NCBI GenBank assembly: GCA_017408325.1
Contig: JAFQUW010000060.1
Location: 1 to 8,920, forward strand
Direction: 5' to 3'
DNA length: 8,920 bases
Origin: Clostridia bacterium
GTDB lineage: Bacteria > Bacillota > Clostridia > Oscillospirales > SIG627
Shown here: positions 1 to 6,575 of the stretch, piece after piece
Layout: every line of letters begins with the position of its first letter
How positions within the stretch are numbered: the first letter of the stretch is position 1
Notes under the pieces: generated by a model
Database searches by the model: none
What the model saw: the letters and a program-made list of their open reading frames with translations, nothing else
Told to the model about the DNA's origin: nothing
Position numbers and translations under genes: made by a program

Positions 1-6
1 AACAAC

Positions 7-38
7 AAAAAAGACGCCGAACGATCGGCGTCTTTTTT
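7..38 (-). terminator. Intrinsic terminator of the hprK operon
   Basis: A perfect inverted repeat with 14-base arms (7-20 and 25-38) around the 4-base loop at 21-24. The GC core is GACGCCGA paired with TCGGCGTC, flanked by A6 on one side and T6 on the other. On the minus strand the hairpin is followed by TTTTTTGTTGTT, a classical rho-independent layout. It begins 9 bases after the stop codon of the Gfo/Idh gene, so it closes the seven-gene run. Because the T-run is mirrored, it could also stop transcription entering from the left on the plus strand. Confidence 0.93.
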
Positions 39-47
39 CAATCATTT

Positions 48-1094
48 TCAGTTCTTCGGGACGACGGGGAGGGCGGTTGCGGCGCTCTCGGCTTCGGCTT
101 CGACCAGACGGATGGTGGCATAGCCCTGTTCGGGAGTGGCGCGCTCGATCTTCGTGTCGTTCTTGATGGCGTCCATGAAGTACTCAAGCTCGGTGTAGTA
201 GGCGTGGCTGTAGAAGCGGTATTTGTCGGTGTCGGGCGTGTAAGGCTTTTCGTGCTCGGGCCAGACGGTGACGACGTTGTTCTCGTAGCGGACCATCGCC
301 TTCTCAAAGCTGACCTCGTAGCCGTAGTTGAAGGGGTAACCCTTGCAGGCGGTGTCGTCGCGGGCGGTGATGACCTTGTCGCCGTAGACGTAGGTGGTCA
401 GCATGACGTCGTTTGCACTCTGTTCGAAGATCTCCTTGCCCTGCGTGAAGACGGCCTTCGGCATGTCGTAGAGCCAGAGAATGAGGTCGGCGTCGTGCAC
501 GTGCTGGTCGAAGAGTCCGCCGCCGCCGCGGTTTTTGTCGATGATCCAGTTCTCGTAGGAGGGGTTCGCCACGTGATCCTGGTAACCGCCGCGCCAGTAG
601 TGCGCGGAGATGGTCTTACCGAAGGTCTCGTTTTCGGTGATCTCCTTGAGGTAGATGTATTCGGGCCAGAAGCGGAGAACGTGACCGATCTGGAGCTTCA
701 TACCGGTGCGCTCGGCACACTCGACCATTGCGCGCGCGGCCTCGGCGGTGTGCGCCATCGGCTTTTCGGAGAAGACGTTGACGCCCTTTTCCATCGCCTT
801 GATGGCAAACGGCGAGTGCAGGTCGGTCGGGATCGCGAGGACGACGAAGTCGAGCTCTTCGCGCTCGAGCATCTCGTCGTAGTCGGTGTACAGGTTGAAA
901 CGGGAAAGATCGAGGGAATCGTTGGCGGTGTTGTCCACGTTGGAGCGGGCGGAATGCTTGCCCTCGAGTTTTGCGGGGTCGATGTCGCAGATGGCGACGA
1001 ATTTGAGGTCGTCGCGTTTCTTTTCGAAGTCGATGAGATCCTGGTAGTGGACGCGGCCGAGACGGCCGATTCCGATCAGTGCGCCTTTGAGCAT
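48..1094 (-). CDS. Gfo/Idh/MocA family NAD(P)-dependent oxidoreductase
   Basis: Predicted 348-residue cytosolic dehydrogenase that oxidises a hydroxyl of a sugar, sugar acid or polyol with NAD(P). Residues 8-13 (GIGRLG) form the Rossmann dinucleotide loop, E110-K111-P112 is the family EKP motif with the catalytic lysine, and D196, H200 and D203 in GGGLFDQHVHDAD match the second-domain active-site signature. The length is typical of the family. The start at 1094 was chosen because AAAAGGAG lies 8 bases upstream and because the Rossmann strand begins immediately; the longer reading frame adds residues that match no family feature. Residues about 44-70 hold a polar, Asn/Ser/Asp-rich stretch between the second beta strand and YTDYDEML that looks longer than usual. 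It lies 64 bases after an UxuB-type SDR gene, which suggests sugar-acid or inositol-type catabolism. The substrate cannot be read from sequence; inositol dehydrogenase is one alternative. Confidence 0.9.
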   Translation of the reverse strand: MLKGALIGIGRLGRVHYQDLIDFEKKRDDLKFVAICDIDPAKLEGKHSARSNVDNTANDSLDLSRFNLYTDYDEMLEREELDFVVLAIPTDLHSPFAIKAMEKGVNVFSEKPMAHTAEAARAMVECAERTGMKLQIGHVLRFWPEYIYLKEITENETFGKTISAHYWRGGYQDHVANPSYENWIIDKNRGGGGLFDQHVHDADLILWLYDMPKAVFTQGKEIFEQSANDVMLTTYVYGDKVITARDDTACKGYPFNYGYEVSFEKAMVRYENNVVTVWPEHEKPYTPDTDKYRFYSHAYYTELEYFMDAIKNDTKIERATPEQGYATIRLVEAEAESAATALPVVPKN

Positions 1095-1158
1095 GGTGAT
1101 AACTCCTTTTACTTTTTGTGATATTTTGTTTTGGTGATCCAAATTGATTTTTGTTGGT

Positions 1159-2010
1159 TTAGACTCCGGAGTAAGCGGAGAAGCCGCCGTCAACGGGAAC
1201 GACAATGCCGGTCACGAAGCCGGACGCCTCTTTGCAACAGAGCCAGAGCAGGGTGCCGATGAGCTCCTCGGACTTGCCGAAGCGACCCATGGGCGTCTGG
1301 GAGAGGATCTTCTCACTGCGTGCGGAGAGGCTTCCGTCGGGGTTGAAAAGCAGAGCCTGATTTTGGTTGGTTGCAAAGAAACCGGGGGCAATGGCGTTGA
1401 CGCGAATACCGACCTTGGAGAAGTGTACGGCGAGCCACTGCGTGAAGTTGGAGATGGCAGCCTTTGCACCGGAGTAAGCGGGGATTTTCGTCAGGGGACA
1501 GAACGCGTTCATCGAAGAGACGTTCAAAATGACGGCGTCGTCCTTTTTCACAAGATCCCTTGCGAAGACCTGCGTGGGGAGAAGGGTGCCGAGGAAGTTT
1601 AAGTTGAACACGAAACCGACGCTGTCGGGGTCGAGGTCAAAGAAGGAGATGACGTCCTCGCGGTCCTCATCGCCGAGGGTGTAGTACTCGGGACCGGTGG
1701 TGCCCTTCGGATGGTTGCCGCCCGCACCGTTTAAGAGAATGTCGCAGGTGCCGTAGGCGGACAGGATCTCTTCGCGCGCGGCGAGAAGGGAGTCCTTTTG
1801 CAGAACGTTTGCCGCAACGCCCATAGCTTCGTAGCCCTCTGCGCGAATGGATTCTGCAGCAGCCTCCGCCGCTTCTTTTCTCAAGTCAAGGATGGCGACC
1901 TTCGCACCGCAGGCGGCAAGCGCACGGGCAAATTCGGAGCAGAGAACTCCGCCGCCGCCGGTGACGACCGCTACTTTGCCGGACAGGTCGATCCGAAAGG
2001 GAAGATTCAT
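1159..2010 (-). CDS. uxuB: SDR-family D-mannonate oxidoreductase (UxuB type)
   Basis: Predicted 283-residue short-chain dehydrogenase. SDR-type D-mannonate oxidoreductases interconvert D-fructuronate and D-mannonate with NAD(H) in glucuronate breakdown. Seen here: glycine-rich cofactor loop TGGGGVLC (17-24), NGAG (94-97), structural N138, catalytic S166, Y179 and K183 (YSGAK), and the C-terminal VDGGFSAYSGV. The stretches NGAGGNHPKGTT, LLPTQVFARD, ISNFTQWLAVHF and RVNAIAPGFFATNQN agree with my memory of the Bacillus-type SDR mannonate oxidoreductase, which is unrelated to the E. coli long-chain UxuB. The start at 2010 follows GAGGT at 7 bases and begins just ahead of the Rossmann strand; the upstream extension is not SDR-like. 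No mannonate dehydratase (uxuA) or uronate isomerase (uxaC) lies in the window, so the pathway role is inferred from the family. A gluconate 5-dehydrogenase-like activity is the main alternative. Confidence 0.85.
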   Translation of the reverse strand: MNLPFRIDLSGKVAVVTGGGGVLCSEFARALAACGAKVAILDLRKEAAEAAAESIRAEGYEAMGVAANVLQKDSLLAAREEILSAYGTCDILLNGAGGNHPKGTTGPEYYTLGDEDREDVISFFDLDPDSVGFVFNLNFLGTLLPTQVFARDLVKKDDAVILNVSSMNAFCPLTKIPAYSGAKAAISNFTQWLAVHFSKVGIRVNAIAPGFFATNQNQALLFNPDGSLSARSEKILSQTPMGRFGKSEELIGTLLWLCCKEASGFVTGIVVPVDGGFSAYSGV

Positions 2011-2057
2011 GTTGTTACCTCGCTTTTTGTCGTATCTGTATCCACGCAGATCGGCGT

Positions 2058-2639
2058 TTAAAGGCTGATCTCGTCGAGATTCTTGGAGAATGCGTCCAAG
2101 TAATGTTCCATAAAGTATTTTAACTCGCAAAGTACGCATTCGTCAAGTGCTTTTGCAAGTGTTTTTTTCGCGGAATCAAACTCGGGATTTCCGCGTGACT
2201 CTTCCTGCAGACATTTGATGTAGGCACAGAGTTTGTCGGCGGCCTTGACCACTGCGCGCTCCTGCTCGGGAAGGGCGATGAGGGACTCGTAATCGGCGCG
2301 AAAATCATCCTCAAGCGCGGCGATCAAACGTTCTTCCGCGGCCTTTTCGATCTTCTTATAGGCACAGCGGATCTCATCGTTGTGGTACTTGACGGGGGTC
2401 GGTAAGTCTCCGGTGAGAATTTCGCTCATATCGTGCAGAAGGGCGGCGGTGCAGATGCGTTCAGCAGAGTATGTCTTTTGGAATTTGTGAATGCCGATCT
2501 CAGCGAGCGCGTGGGCGAGCAGGGCACATTGCATCGAGTGCTCGGCGAGCGTCTCGTGCTTCGTGTTGTACATCAGTCCCCAACGGTTGATGTCCTTCAT
2601 GCGAAAGAGCATAGCGTAGAAGTTGCCGGGATTTGGCAT
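2058..2639 (-). CDS. yfbR: HD-domain 5'-deoxynucleotidase, YfbR family
   Basis: Predicted 193-residue cytosolic metal-dependent phosphohydrolase. E. coli YfbR removes phosphate from deoxyribonucleoside 5'-monophosphates. The HD-fold metal ligands are visible: H34 in AEHS, H69-D70 in LLHDMSEIL, and D135 in KAADKLCAYIKCL. INRWGLM (17-23) and TGDLPTPVKY (76-85) match the substrate-pocket segments of E. coli YfbR closely, as does the ending NLDEISL. The length is close to the 199 residues of the E. coli protein. The ATG at 2639 sits one base after the whiA stop and is served by AAGGAGGT (2645-2652), which lies inside the end of whiA, so translation is probably coupled. A longer in-frame reading exists but runs out of frame over whiA and resembles nothing. 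Likely role: trimming dNMP pools. Confidence 0.9.
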   Translation of the reverse strand: MPNPGNFYAMLFRMKDINRWGLMYNTKHETLAEHSMQCALLAHALAEIGIHKFQKTYSAERICTAALLHDMSEILTGDLPTPVKYHNDEIRCAYKKIEKAAEERLIAALEDDFRADYESLIALPEQERAVVKAADKLCAYIKCLQEESRGNPEFDSAKKTLAKALDECVLCELKYFMEHYLDAFSKNLDEISL

Positions 2640-2640
2640 G

Positions 2641-3567
2641 TCAGACCTCCTTGTGGTCGGCAAGATCAATGATCTTTTTGGCGCGGTGATAGAGTCCGGA
2701 TTTGGAAAGCGGCGGGCGAATGCGCGCGCCGAGCTCGGAGAGCGTGTCTTCGGGATGGGCTTTTTGGATGCGGACGATGACCTTGAGCCCCTCGGGCAGC
2801 TGTTCGACTGCGCCGCGCTCTTCCAGCCGCTCGATCGCCTCGGCGAGTCGGGAAACGAAGAGAGAGGAACGGGAGATATTCGCGGTGTCGAAGTTGTTTC
2901 TCCGGTTGATGTTGGCACGCACCTCGCGCTCGATCTCCTGGTTCATCAACTGCATCGAGAACACCTGCGCGCCGATGCGCGTCAGAAAGTCCTCGATGGA
3001 TGAAGTTTTTTTCAGATAGAGATAGGAGTGCCCCCGTCGGGCGGATGCGCCAAAACTCAGATCGGCGTCCTGCAGAAAACGGCGAAGTTCGTCGCTTGCC
3101 TCGTCGGAAAAGAGATTTAATTGGTGCTTTTTGTCGGGGGAAGACACGGTACCGCAGCACAGAAATACCGCGCGCAGAAAATACCCTTGACATCTGCCGC
3201 AGACAGGGATCGGCAAGGGCGTGATCTGCCCGTCGGACAGACTTAAGTCCGCCGCCTGCAGAACGCGCCCGAAGGCGGCGTCAATGCGAAGCGAAAGCGA
3301 GCGAGCGTCGATCTTCGGCGTGAGGGAGTAAAACGCGGCGGCCATGCTGGCAAAGAGATCGGCGAGGGATTCGTTTTTCACCGAGAAACGGATCTCGTCC
3401 TCCCGCACCTTGCACCCGAAGATCAGAAGCCCTGCGAAAAAGGAAAGCCGACAGCAGTCGTCCGCTTCTTCCTCTCCGCCTTGCGTGAATCCGAAGGCCT
3501 GCGCCGTTTTCTCGCACAGGGCGGCTTTGATCTTCGCACCGTAGCTGTCAGTCGTACTCTTCGCCAA
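2641..3567 (-). CDS. whiA: DNA-binding protein WhiA
   Basis: Predicted 308-residue WhiA, a Gram-positive DNA-binding protein linked to cell division and chromosome organisation in Bacillus and to sporulation in Streptomyces. It combines a degenerate LAGLIDADG homing-endonuclease-like domain (about 1-205) with a C-terminal helix-turn-helix (about 255-300). Family signatures seen: LRAVFLCCGTVSSPDKKH (131-148), YLKKTSSIEDFLTRIGA (184-200), NINRRNNFDTANISRS (219-234), and DTLSELG ... LSKSGLYHRAKKI in the HTH. Translation must begin at TTG (3565-3567): an in-frame TAA lies only two codons upstream (3574-3576), and no ATG or GTG follows within the N-terminal region. GAGGT (3576-3580) sits 8 bases away. 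The gene overlaps murB by 20 bases. In many Clostridia rapZ and yvcK separate murB from whiA; neither is present here. Confidence 0.95.
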   Translation of the reverse strand: MAKSTTDSYGAKIKAALCEKTAQAFGFTQGGEEEADDCCRLSFFAGLLIFGCKVREDEIRFSVKNESLADLFASMAAAFYSLTPKIDARSLSLRIDAAFGRVLQAADLSLSDGQITPLPIPVCGRCQGYFLRAVFLCCGTVSSPDKKHQLNLFSDEASDELRRFLQDADLSFGASARRGHSYLYLKKTSSIEDFLTRIGAQVFSMQLMNQEIEREVRANINRRNNFDTANISRSSLFVSRLAEAIERLEERGAVEQLPEGLKVIVRIQKAHPEDTLSELGARIRPPLSKSGLYHRAKKIIDLADHKEV

Positions 3568-4468
3568 GATACTTTACCTCGCGCTGTAAGGTCACGCCGA
3601 ACTGCTTTTGCACCTCGTCCTGCACTTTTTTGCCGAGTGCACGGATGTCCGCAGACGTGGCGCGGTCATAGTTGATGAGAAACCCCGCGTGTTTTTCGGA
3701 GATCTGTGCTCCGCCGACGCGCGCGCCCTTCATACCGGCGTCCTGAATGAGTTTTCCGGCGTAATAGCCCGTCGGTCTGCGGAAGAAGCTGCCCGCGCTC
3801 GGATATTCAAGCGGCTGGGATTTTTTGCGACGGGCAAGATAGTCGTCCATACGGGCGCGGATCGCGTCCTTGTCGTCGGGCGTCAGCGTGAGCGTACAGG
3901 AGAGGGCAACGAGCCCTTCTCCCTGAAAAATGCTTTCACGGTAGCCGAAGCGGCACTCCTCGGTCGTAAGGGTGCGAAGAGACCCGTTTCGATCGCAGGC
4001 GAGGACGGTTATGGGAAGCTCGCCGATCTCGTGCTCGTAGGCACCTGCATTCATCGCGAGCGCACCGCCCACGCTTCCGGGAATGCCGTAGGCAAATTCC
4101 AGCCCCGACAGCGCGTGGTCCTTTGCAAAGGTGGCGGCGCTGTTCATCAAAACGCCGGCACCGAGCGTGATCTGTTCGCCGTTTGCGGCGGTTTCTTTGA
4201 GTTCACCCGTCAAAAGAAGCACGGAATCGTATCCCTCGTCGGGTGCAAGCACGTTCGTTCCGTGACCGAGCAGGAGATAGGGAATCTTTTCTTCGGTCAG
4301 AAACGCGATTGCCCGACAAAAGGCGTCGGGCGTCTTCGGCGAGAGGCAGTACGCGGCAGGCCCACCCGTGCGAAACGAGGTGAGCGCGGACATGGGCACG
4401 TCTCGTTTAAGAAGATACTCGTCAGAGGGAAGAGACTCGAGAAAACAATCGAGTTTGGGGTGAGGCAT
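3548..4468 (-). CDS. murB: UDP-N-acetylenolpyruvoylglucosamine reductase MurB (type II)
   Basis: Predicted 306-residue flavoenzyme that reduces UDP-GlcNAc-enolpyruvate to UDP-MurNAc with NADPH, the second committed step of peptidoglycan precursor synthesis, in the cytosol. FAD-binding motifs: SFRTGG (31-36), GHGTN (68-72) and GIPGSVGGALAMNAGAY (128-144). Catalytic residues by family comparison are R177 in FGYRESIF, S227 in YPSAGSFFRRP and E297 in QREVKYL. The length and the YPSAGSFF block without the extra Tyr loop fit the shorter type II MurB of Bacillota. The ATG at 4468 follows AAAGGAG at 5 bases; that site overlaps the end of the ROK kinase gene, 11 bases away. The 3' end overlaps whiA by 20 bases, which suggests coupled translation. 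Confidence 0.97.
   Translation of the reverse strand: MPHPKLDCFLESLPSDEYLLKRDVPMSALTSFRTGGPAAYCLSPKTPDAFCRAIAFLTEEKIPYLLLGHGTNVLAPDEGYDSVLLLTGELKETAANGEQITLGAGVLMNSAATFAKDHALSGLEFAYGIPGSVGGALAMNAGAYEHEIGELPITVLACDRNGSLRTLTTEECRFGYRESIFQGEGLVALSCTLTLTPDDKDAIRARMDDYLARRKKSQPLEYPSAGSFFRRPTGYYAGKLIQDAGMKGARVGGAQISEKHAGFLINYDRATSADIRALGKKVQDEVQKQFGVTLQREVKYLGEEYD
3576..3580 (-). promoter_or_regulatory. Ribosome binding site for the TTG start of whiA
   Basis: GAGGT on the minus strand lies 8 bases upstream of the TTG at 3565-3567 and falls inside the last codons of murB. Together with the in-frame stop at 3574-3576 it fixes the whiA start, since no other usual start codon lies between the stop and the conserved region. 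Confidence 0.7.
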
Positions 4469-4479
4469 AAAGGCTCCTT

Positions 4480-5436
4480 TCAGACGCCGGATTCAAAGAA
4501 GGCGGCGCCGATGAGACCGGCGTCGTTGCCGGCGGTGGCAATGCACAGACGGGTCTTGACGGGGCAGGAGGAGGAATACTGCTCGAAGTCCACGATGCGA
4601 CGCACCGGCTCCAGCAGGTAATCACCCTCGCCGGACACACCGCCGCCGATGGAGAGCACTTCCGGTTGGAAGATGTTGATGATGTTGGTCAGACCGCAGG
4701 CGAGGTATTCGACGTATTCGCCGACGACCTCTTGCGCCGCCTCGTCGCCGAGGCGGGCCGCAACAAAGGCGGTCTTGCCGGAGAGACGCTTTGCGTCTCC
4801 GTCGCAGAGACGCCACATCGCGCTGTCGGTTCGCTCGCGCATCTTTTCGCACGTCATCTCAATGAGTCCCACCGCAGAACTGTAGGTCTCCCAACAGCCG
4901 CGTCTGCCGCAGGTGCACTTGCGGCCTCCGTGGTGAATGACGATGTGACCGAGTTCGCCTGCGGAGTGGTTGATGCCGGTGTGGATCTTTCCGTCGAGGA
5001 TGATACCGCCGCCCACACCCGTACCAAGGGTGATGAGCACGGAGTTTTTCGTCCCCTTTGCCTGACCGCAGACGGCCTCTCCGAGCGCGGCGGCGTTGGC
5101 GTCGTTGCCGATCAGGATGTTTTGGATACCGGTTTTTTGGCGCATGAAATCCGCCACGGCAAAGTTTTCGAAGGGAAGATTGTTGGCGTATTCGATGATG
5201 CCCGTATCGGGATTGGCGATTCCCGGGGAGGCGAGCCCGAAGAAGGAAATATCGGAGGTGGTCAGAGCGTTCTGCTCCAAGAGAGAGAGCACGAGGTTTG
5301 CCATATCGGTTGCAATGGCGTCCTCACTTCTGCGCGCACGGGTCGGGCAAGAGAGTTTTGAAAGAACGCGTCCGTCGTCGTCGACGAGGCCGACGACCAT
5401 ATTGGTGCCGCCGAGGTCAAATCCGAGTCGTTTCAT
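4480..5436 (-). CDS. ROK-family sugar kinase, probable glucokinase
   Basis: Predicted 318-residue cytosolic kinase that phosphorylates a hexose with ATP, most likely glucose to glucose 6-phosphate. Seen: ATP-phosphate loop DLGGTN (7-12), NDANAAALGE (111-120) with catalytic base D112, GTGVGGGII (138-146), AGELGH (159-164), and the ROK zinc cluster CTCGRRGCWE, with C174, C176, C181 and presumably H164 as ligands. GGGVS (264-268) is the second nucleotide contact. The length and the intact zinc motif fit glucokinases of Bacillota (GlcK); no N-terminal HTH is present, so it is not a ROK repressor. ManNAc, GlcNAc or fructose kinases share these motifs and remain possible. The start ATG overlaps the hprK stop as ATGA, with GGAGG 10 bases upstream inside hprK. 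Its place next to HprK suggests supply of sugar phosphate feeding the glycolytic signals that HprK senses; this is inference. Confidence 0.93.
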   Translation of the reverse strand: MKRLGFDLGGTNMVVGLVDDDGRVLSKLSCPTRARRSEDAIATDMANLVLSLLEQNALTTSDISFFGLASPGIANPDTGIIEYANNLPFENFAVADFMRQKTGIQNILIGNDANAAALGEAVCGQAKGTKNSVLITLGTGVGGGIILDGKIHTGINHSAGELGHIVIHHGGRKCTCGRRGCWETYSSAVGLIEMTCEKMRERTDSAMWRLCDGDAKRLSGKTAFVAARLGDEAAQEVVGEYVEYLACGLTNIINIFQPEVLSIGGGVSGEGDYLLEPVRRIVDFEQYSSSCPVKTRLCIATAGNDAGLIGAAFFESGV

Positions 5437-6377
5437 CCGTTTTCTTCCTCCGTTTTGAATTGATTCATCAGTCTTTCGTTGAATTCTTCAGCGGAATTGT
5501 AGCCCATCTTTTTCTGTCGGTTGTTCATCGCAGCGATCTCAAGGATGACCGCAAGATTGCGTCCGGGCTTGACGGGGATGGTCATCGAGGGGATGTCGAT
5601 ACCCATGATGTTCGTGTACTCGGTGTCCATGCCGAGACGGTCGTAAAACTTGTTTTTATCCCAAGGTTCCAGGTTGACGACCAGGTCGATCTTTTCGGTC
5701 ATTTTCACGGAGCCCATACCGAAGATGCGGCGGACGTCGACGATGCCGATGCCGCGCAGTTCGATGTAGTGGCGAATGAGTTCGGGAGCGCTGCCGACGA
5801 GCGTCTTCGAGGAGACCTTCTTGATCTCAACGGCGTCGTCCGCGATCAGACGGTGACCGCGTTTGACGAGTTCGATCGCCGTCTCGCTCTTGCCGATGCC
5901 GGAGTCACCCGTGAGGAAGATGCCCTCGCCGTAGACTTCAACAAAGACGCCGTGGCGCGTGATGCGCTCGGCAAGCTTGACGTTCAAGGATGCAATGAGC
6001 GAGGCCATGAACGAGGAGGTCTCTTCCTTCGTCGCCAGAAGCGGGATCTTGAATTCGGCAATGATCTCGGGACATCCGTCGGGCAGGGTGAGCGCGTGTG
6101 TCACCACGATGGCAACGGGTCCCTTCTCCAGAAAACGTTTGAGCGTTTCGCGGCGCTCGTCGAGCGTTTTGCTTTCGAGGTAACCGCATTCGGTGCGCCC
6201 GAAGATTTGGATGCGAGAGGGGTCGAAATGCTCGAAAAATCCCGTCAAAGGCAAGCCGGGGCGATAGATGTCGGTGCGCGAGATGAGCGTGTCGCGTCCG
6301 CCCTCGGGCAAAAACAGCACGTCAAGGGAAAACTCGTCGATGAGCTCGCCAAGCTTGACGGTGTAAACTTCAGCCAT
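5433..6377 (-). CDS. hprK: HPr kinase/phosphorylase HprK
   Basis: Predicted 314-residue bifunctional enzyme that phosphorylates Ser46 of HPr (and dephosphorylates it by phosphorolysis), the sensor step of carbon catabolite repression in Bacillota. The N-terminal domain spans about 1-130. The catalytic domain shows H142-G143, Walker A GDSGIGKS (157-164), RGHRLIADDAVE (173-184) with catalytic D180/D181, the signature ELRGIGIVDVRRIFG (206-220), and IPVKPGRN (267-274), followed by NNRQKKMGYNSAEEF. The length is normal for the family (about 310). The start at 6377 is set by GGGAGGT (6382-6388); a longer open frame upstream would run through the promoter. It is the first gene of a seven-gene run with its own promoter. 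No HPr gene (ptsH/crh) lies in the window. The stop overlaps the next start as ATGA. Confidence 0.97.
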   Translation of the reverse strand: MAEVYTVKLGELIDEFSLDVLFLPEGGRDTLISRTDIYRPGLPLTGFFEHFDPSRIQIFGRTECGYLESKTLDERRETLKRFLEKGPVAIVVTHALTLPDGCPEIIAEFKIPLLATKEETSSFMASLIASLNVKLAERITRHGVFVEVYGEGIFLTGDSGIGKSETAIELVKRGHRLIADDAVEIKKVSSKTLVGSAPELIRHYIELRGIGIVDVRRIFGMGSVKMTEKIDLVVNLEPWDKNKFYDRLGMDTEYTNIMGIDIPSMTIPVKPGRNLAVILEIAAMNNRQKKMGYNSAEEFNERLMNQFKTEEENG

Positions 6378-6413
6378 ATGTACCTCCCGTTCGGTGACGT
6401 TTCTACTGATAAC

Positions 6414-6442
6414 AGTATAGCAGAAACAGAGTGTAAAGTAAA
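6414..6442 (-). promoter_or_regulatory. Probable vegetative promoter of hprK operon
   Basis: On the minus strand: -35 box TTTACT (6437-6442), a 17-base spacer, and -10 box TATACT (6414-6419) preceded by TGC, an extended -10 element. The -10 matches the consensus at five of six positions and the -35 at four of six, with ideal spacing. Transcription would begin near 6406, giving a leader of about 30 bases that contains GGGAGGT ahead of the hprK ATG. The sequence between the boxes and ATG shows no strong hairpin, so no leader-based control is apparent. Confidence 0.8.
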
Positions 6443-6525
6443 CCTTCTCAGGGAACTTTTTTACAAAAAAACGTCCTTTTTCACCCCGATCTTTCCGCGT
6501 TGCCCGATTGTCCTGCAAGCGGGAC

Positions 6526-6560
6526 AAAAAAGTCGGCACGACTCGGTTTGAGTCGTGCCG
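6526..6560 (-). terminator. Intrinsic terminator after the pfkB-like gene
   Basis: An 11-base perfect stem (6534-6544 with 6550-6560) with a 5-base loop (6545-6549). On the minus strand the GC-rich hairpin is followed by ACTTTTTTG (T-run 6526-6531). It starts 15 bases after the stop codon of the PfkB-like gene and separates the purM unit from the hprK unit. Confidence 0.92.
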
Positions 6561-6575
6561 AAAACAGGCGTGTGT

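Larger units (their letters stand above)
6378..6575. other. Intergenic region between pfkB-like gene and hprK
   Basis: The only long gap of the window (198 bases). Read on the minus strand it holds the terminator of the upstream unit (6526-6560), then about 80 AT- and T-rich bases without a recognisable gene, then the hprK promoter (6414-6442) and the hprK ribosome binding site (6382-6388). A second short hairpin (6510-6515 with 6520-6525, one G-U pair, loop CAAG) sits just past the terminator T-run but lacks a T-run of its own. No riboswitch or cre-box-like operator was recognised. Confidence 0.75.

Noticed and set aside
204..1121. Plus-strand open frame of 305 codons opposite the Gfo/Idh gene
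   Set aside because: Very Val/Asp/Glu-rich and without any domain; explained by complementing the real gene's codons.
1095..1158. Possible separate promoter for the Gfo/Idh gene in the AT-rich 64-base gap
   Set aside because: The sequence is AT-rich, but no -35/-10 pair with acceptable spacing was found, and no terminator lies before it.
2640..2918. N-terminal extension of yfbR by 93 codons over whiA
   Set aside because: Ser/Pro/Arg-rich out-of-frame reading of whiA; the ATG at 2639 has AAGGAGGT and the family's normal N-terminus.
3608..4621. Plus-strand open frame of 337 codons opposite murB and the ROK end
   Set aside because: Shadow of two well-supported genes, with no recognisable domain.
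6510..6525. Second small hairpin next to the pfkB-like terminator
   Set aside because: Six pairs including one G-U, and no T-run after it on the minus strand; on the plus strand it is followed by A residues, so it is not a terminator by itself.
6378..6539. N-terminal extension of hprK by 54 codons
   Set aside because: The extension runs through the promoter and terminator region, is unlike any HprK, and the ATG at 6377 has a strong GGGAGGT site and gives the usual length.
5298..6551. Long plus-strand open frame (417 codons) opposite hprK and the ROK start
   Set aside because: It mirrors the minus-strand genes, is rich in Val, Asp, Arg and His as expected from the complement of biased codons, matches no family, crosses the hprK promoter, and has no ribosome site seen.
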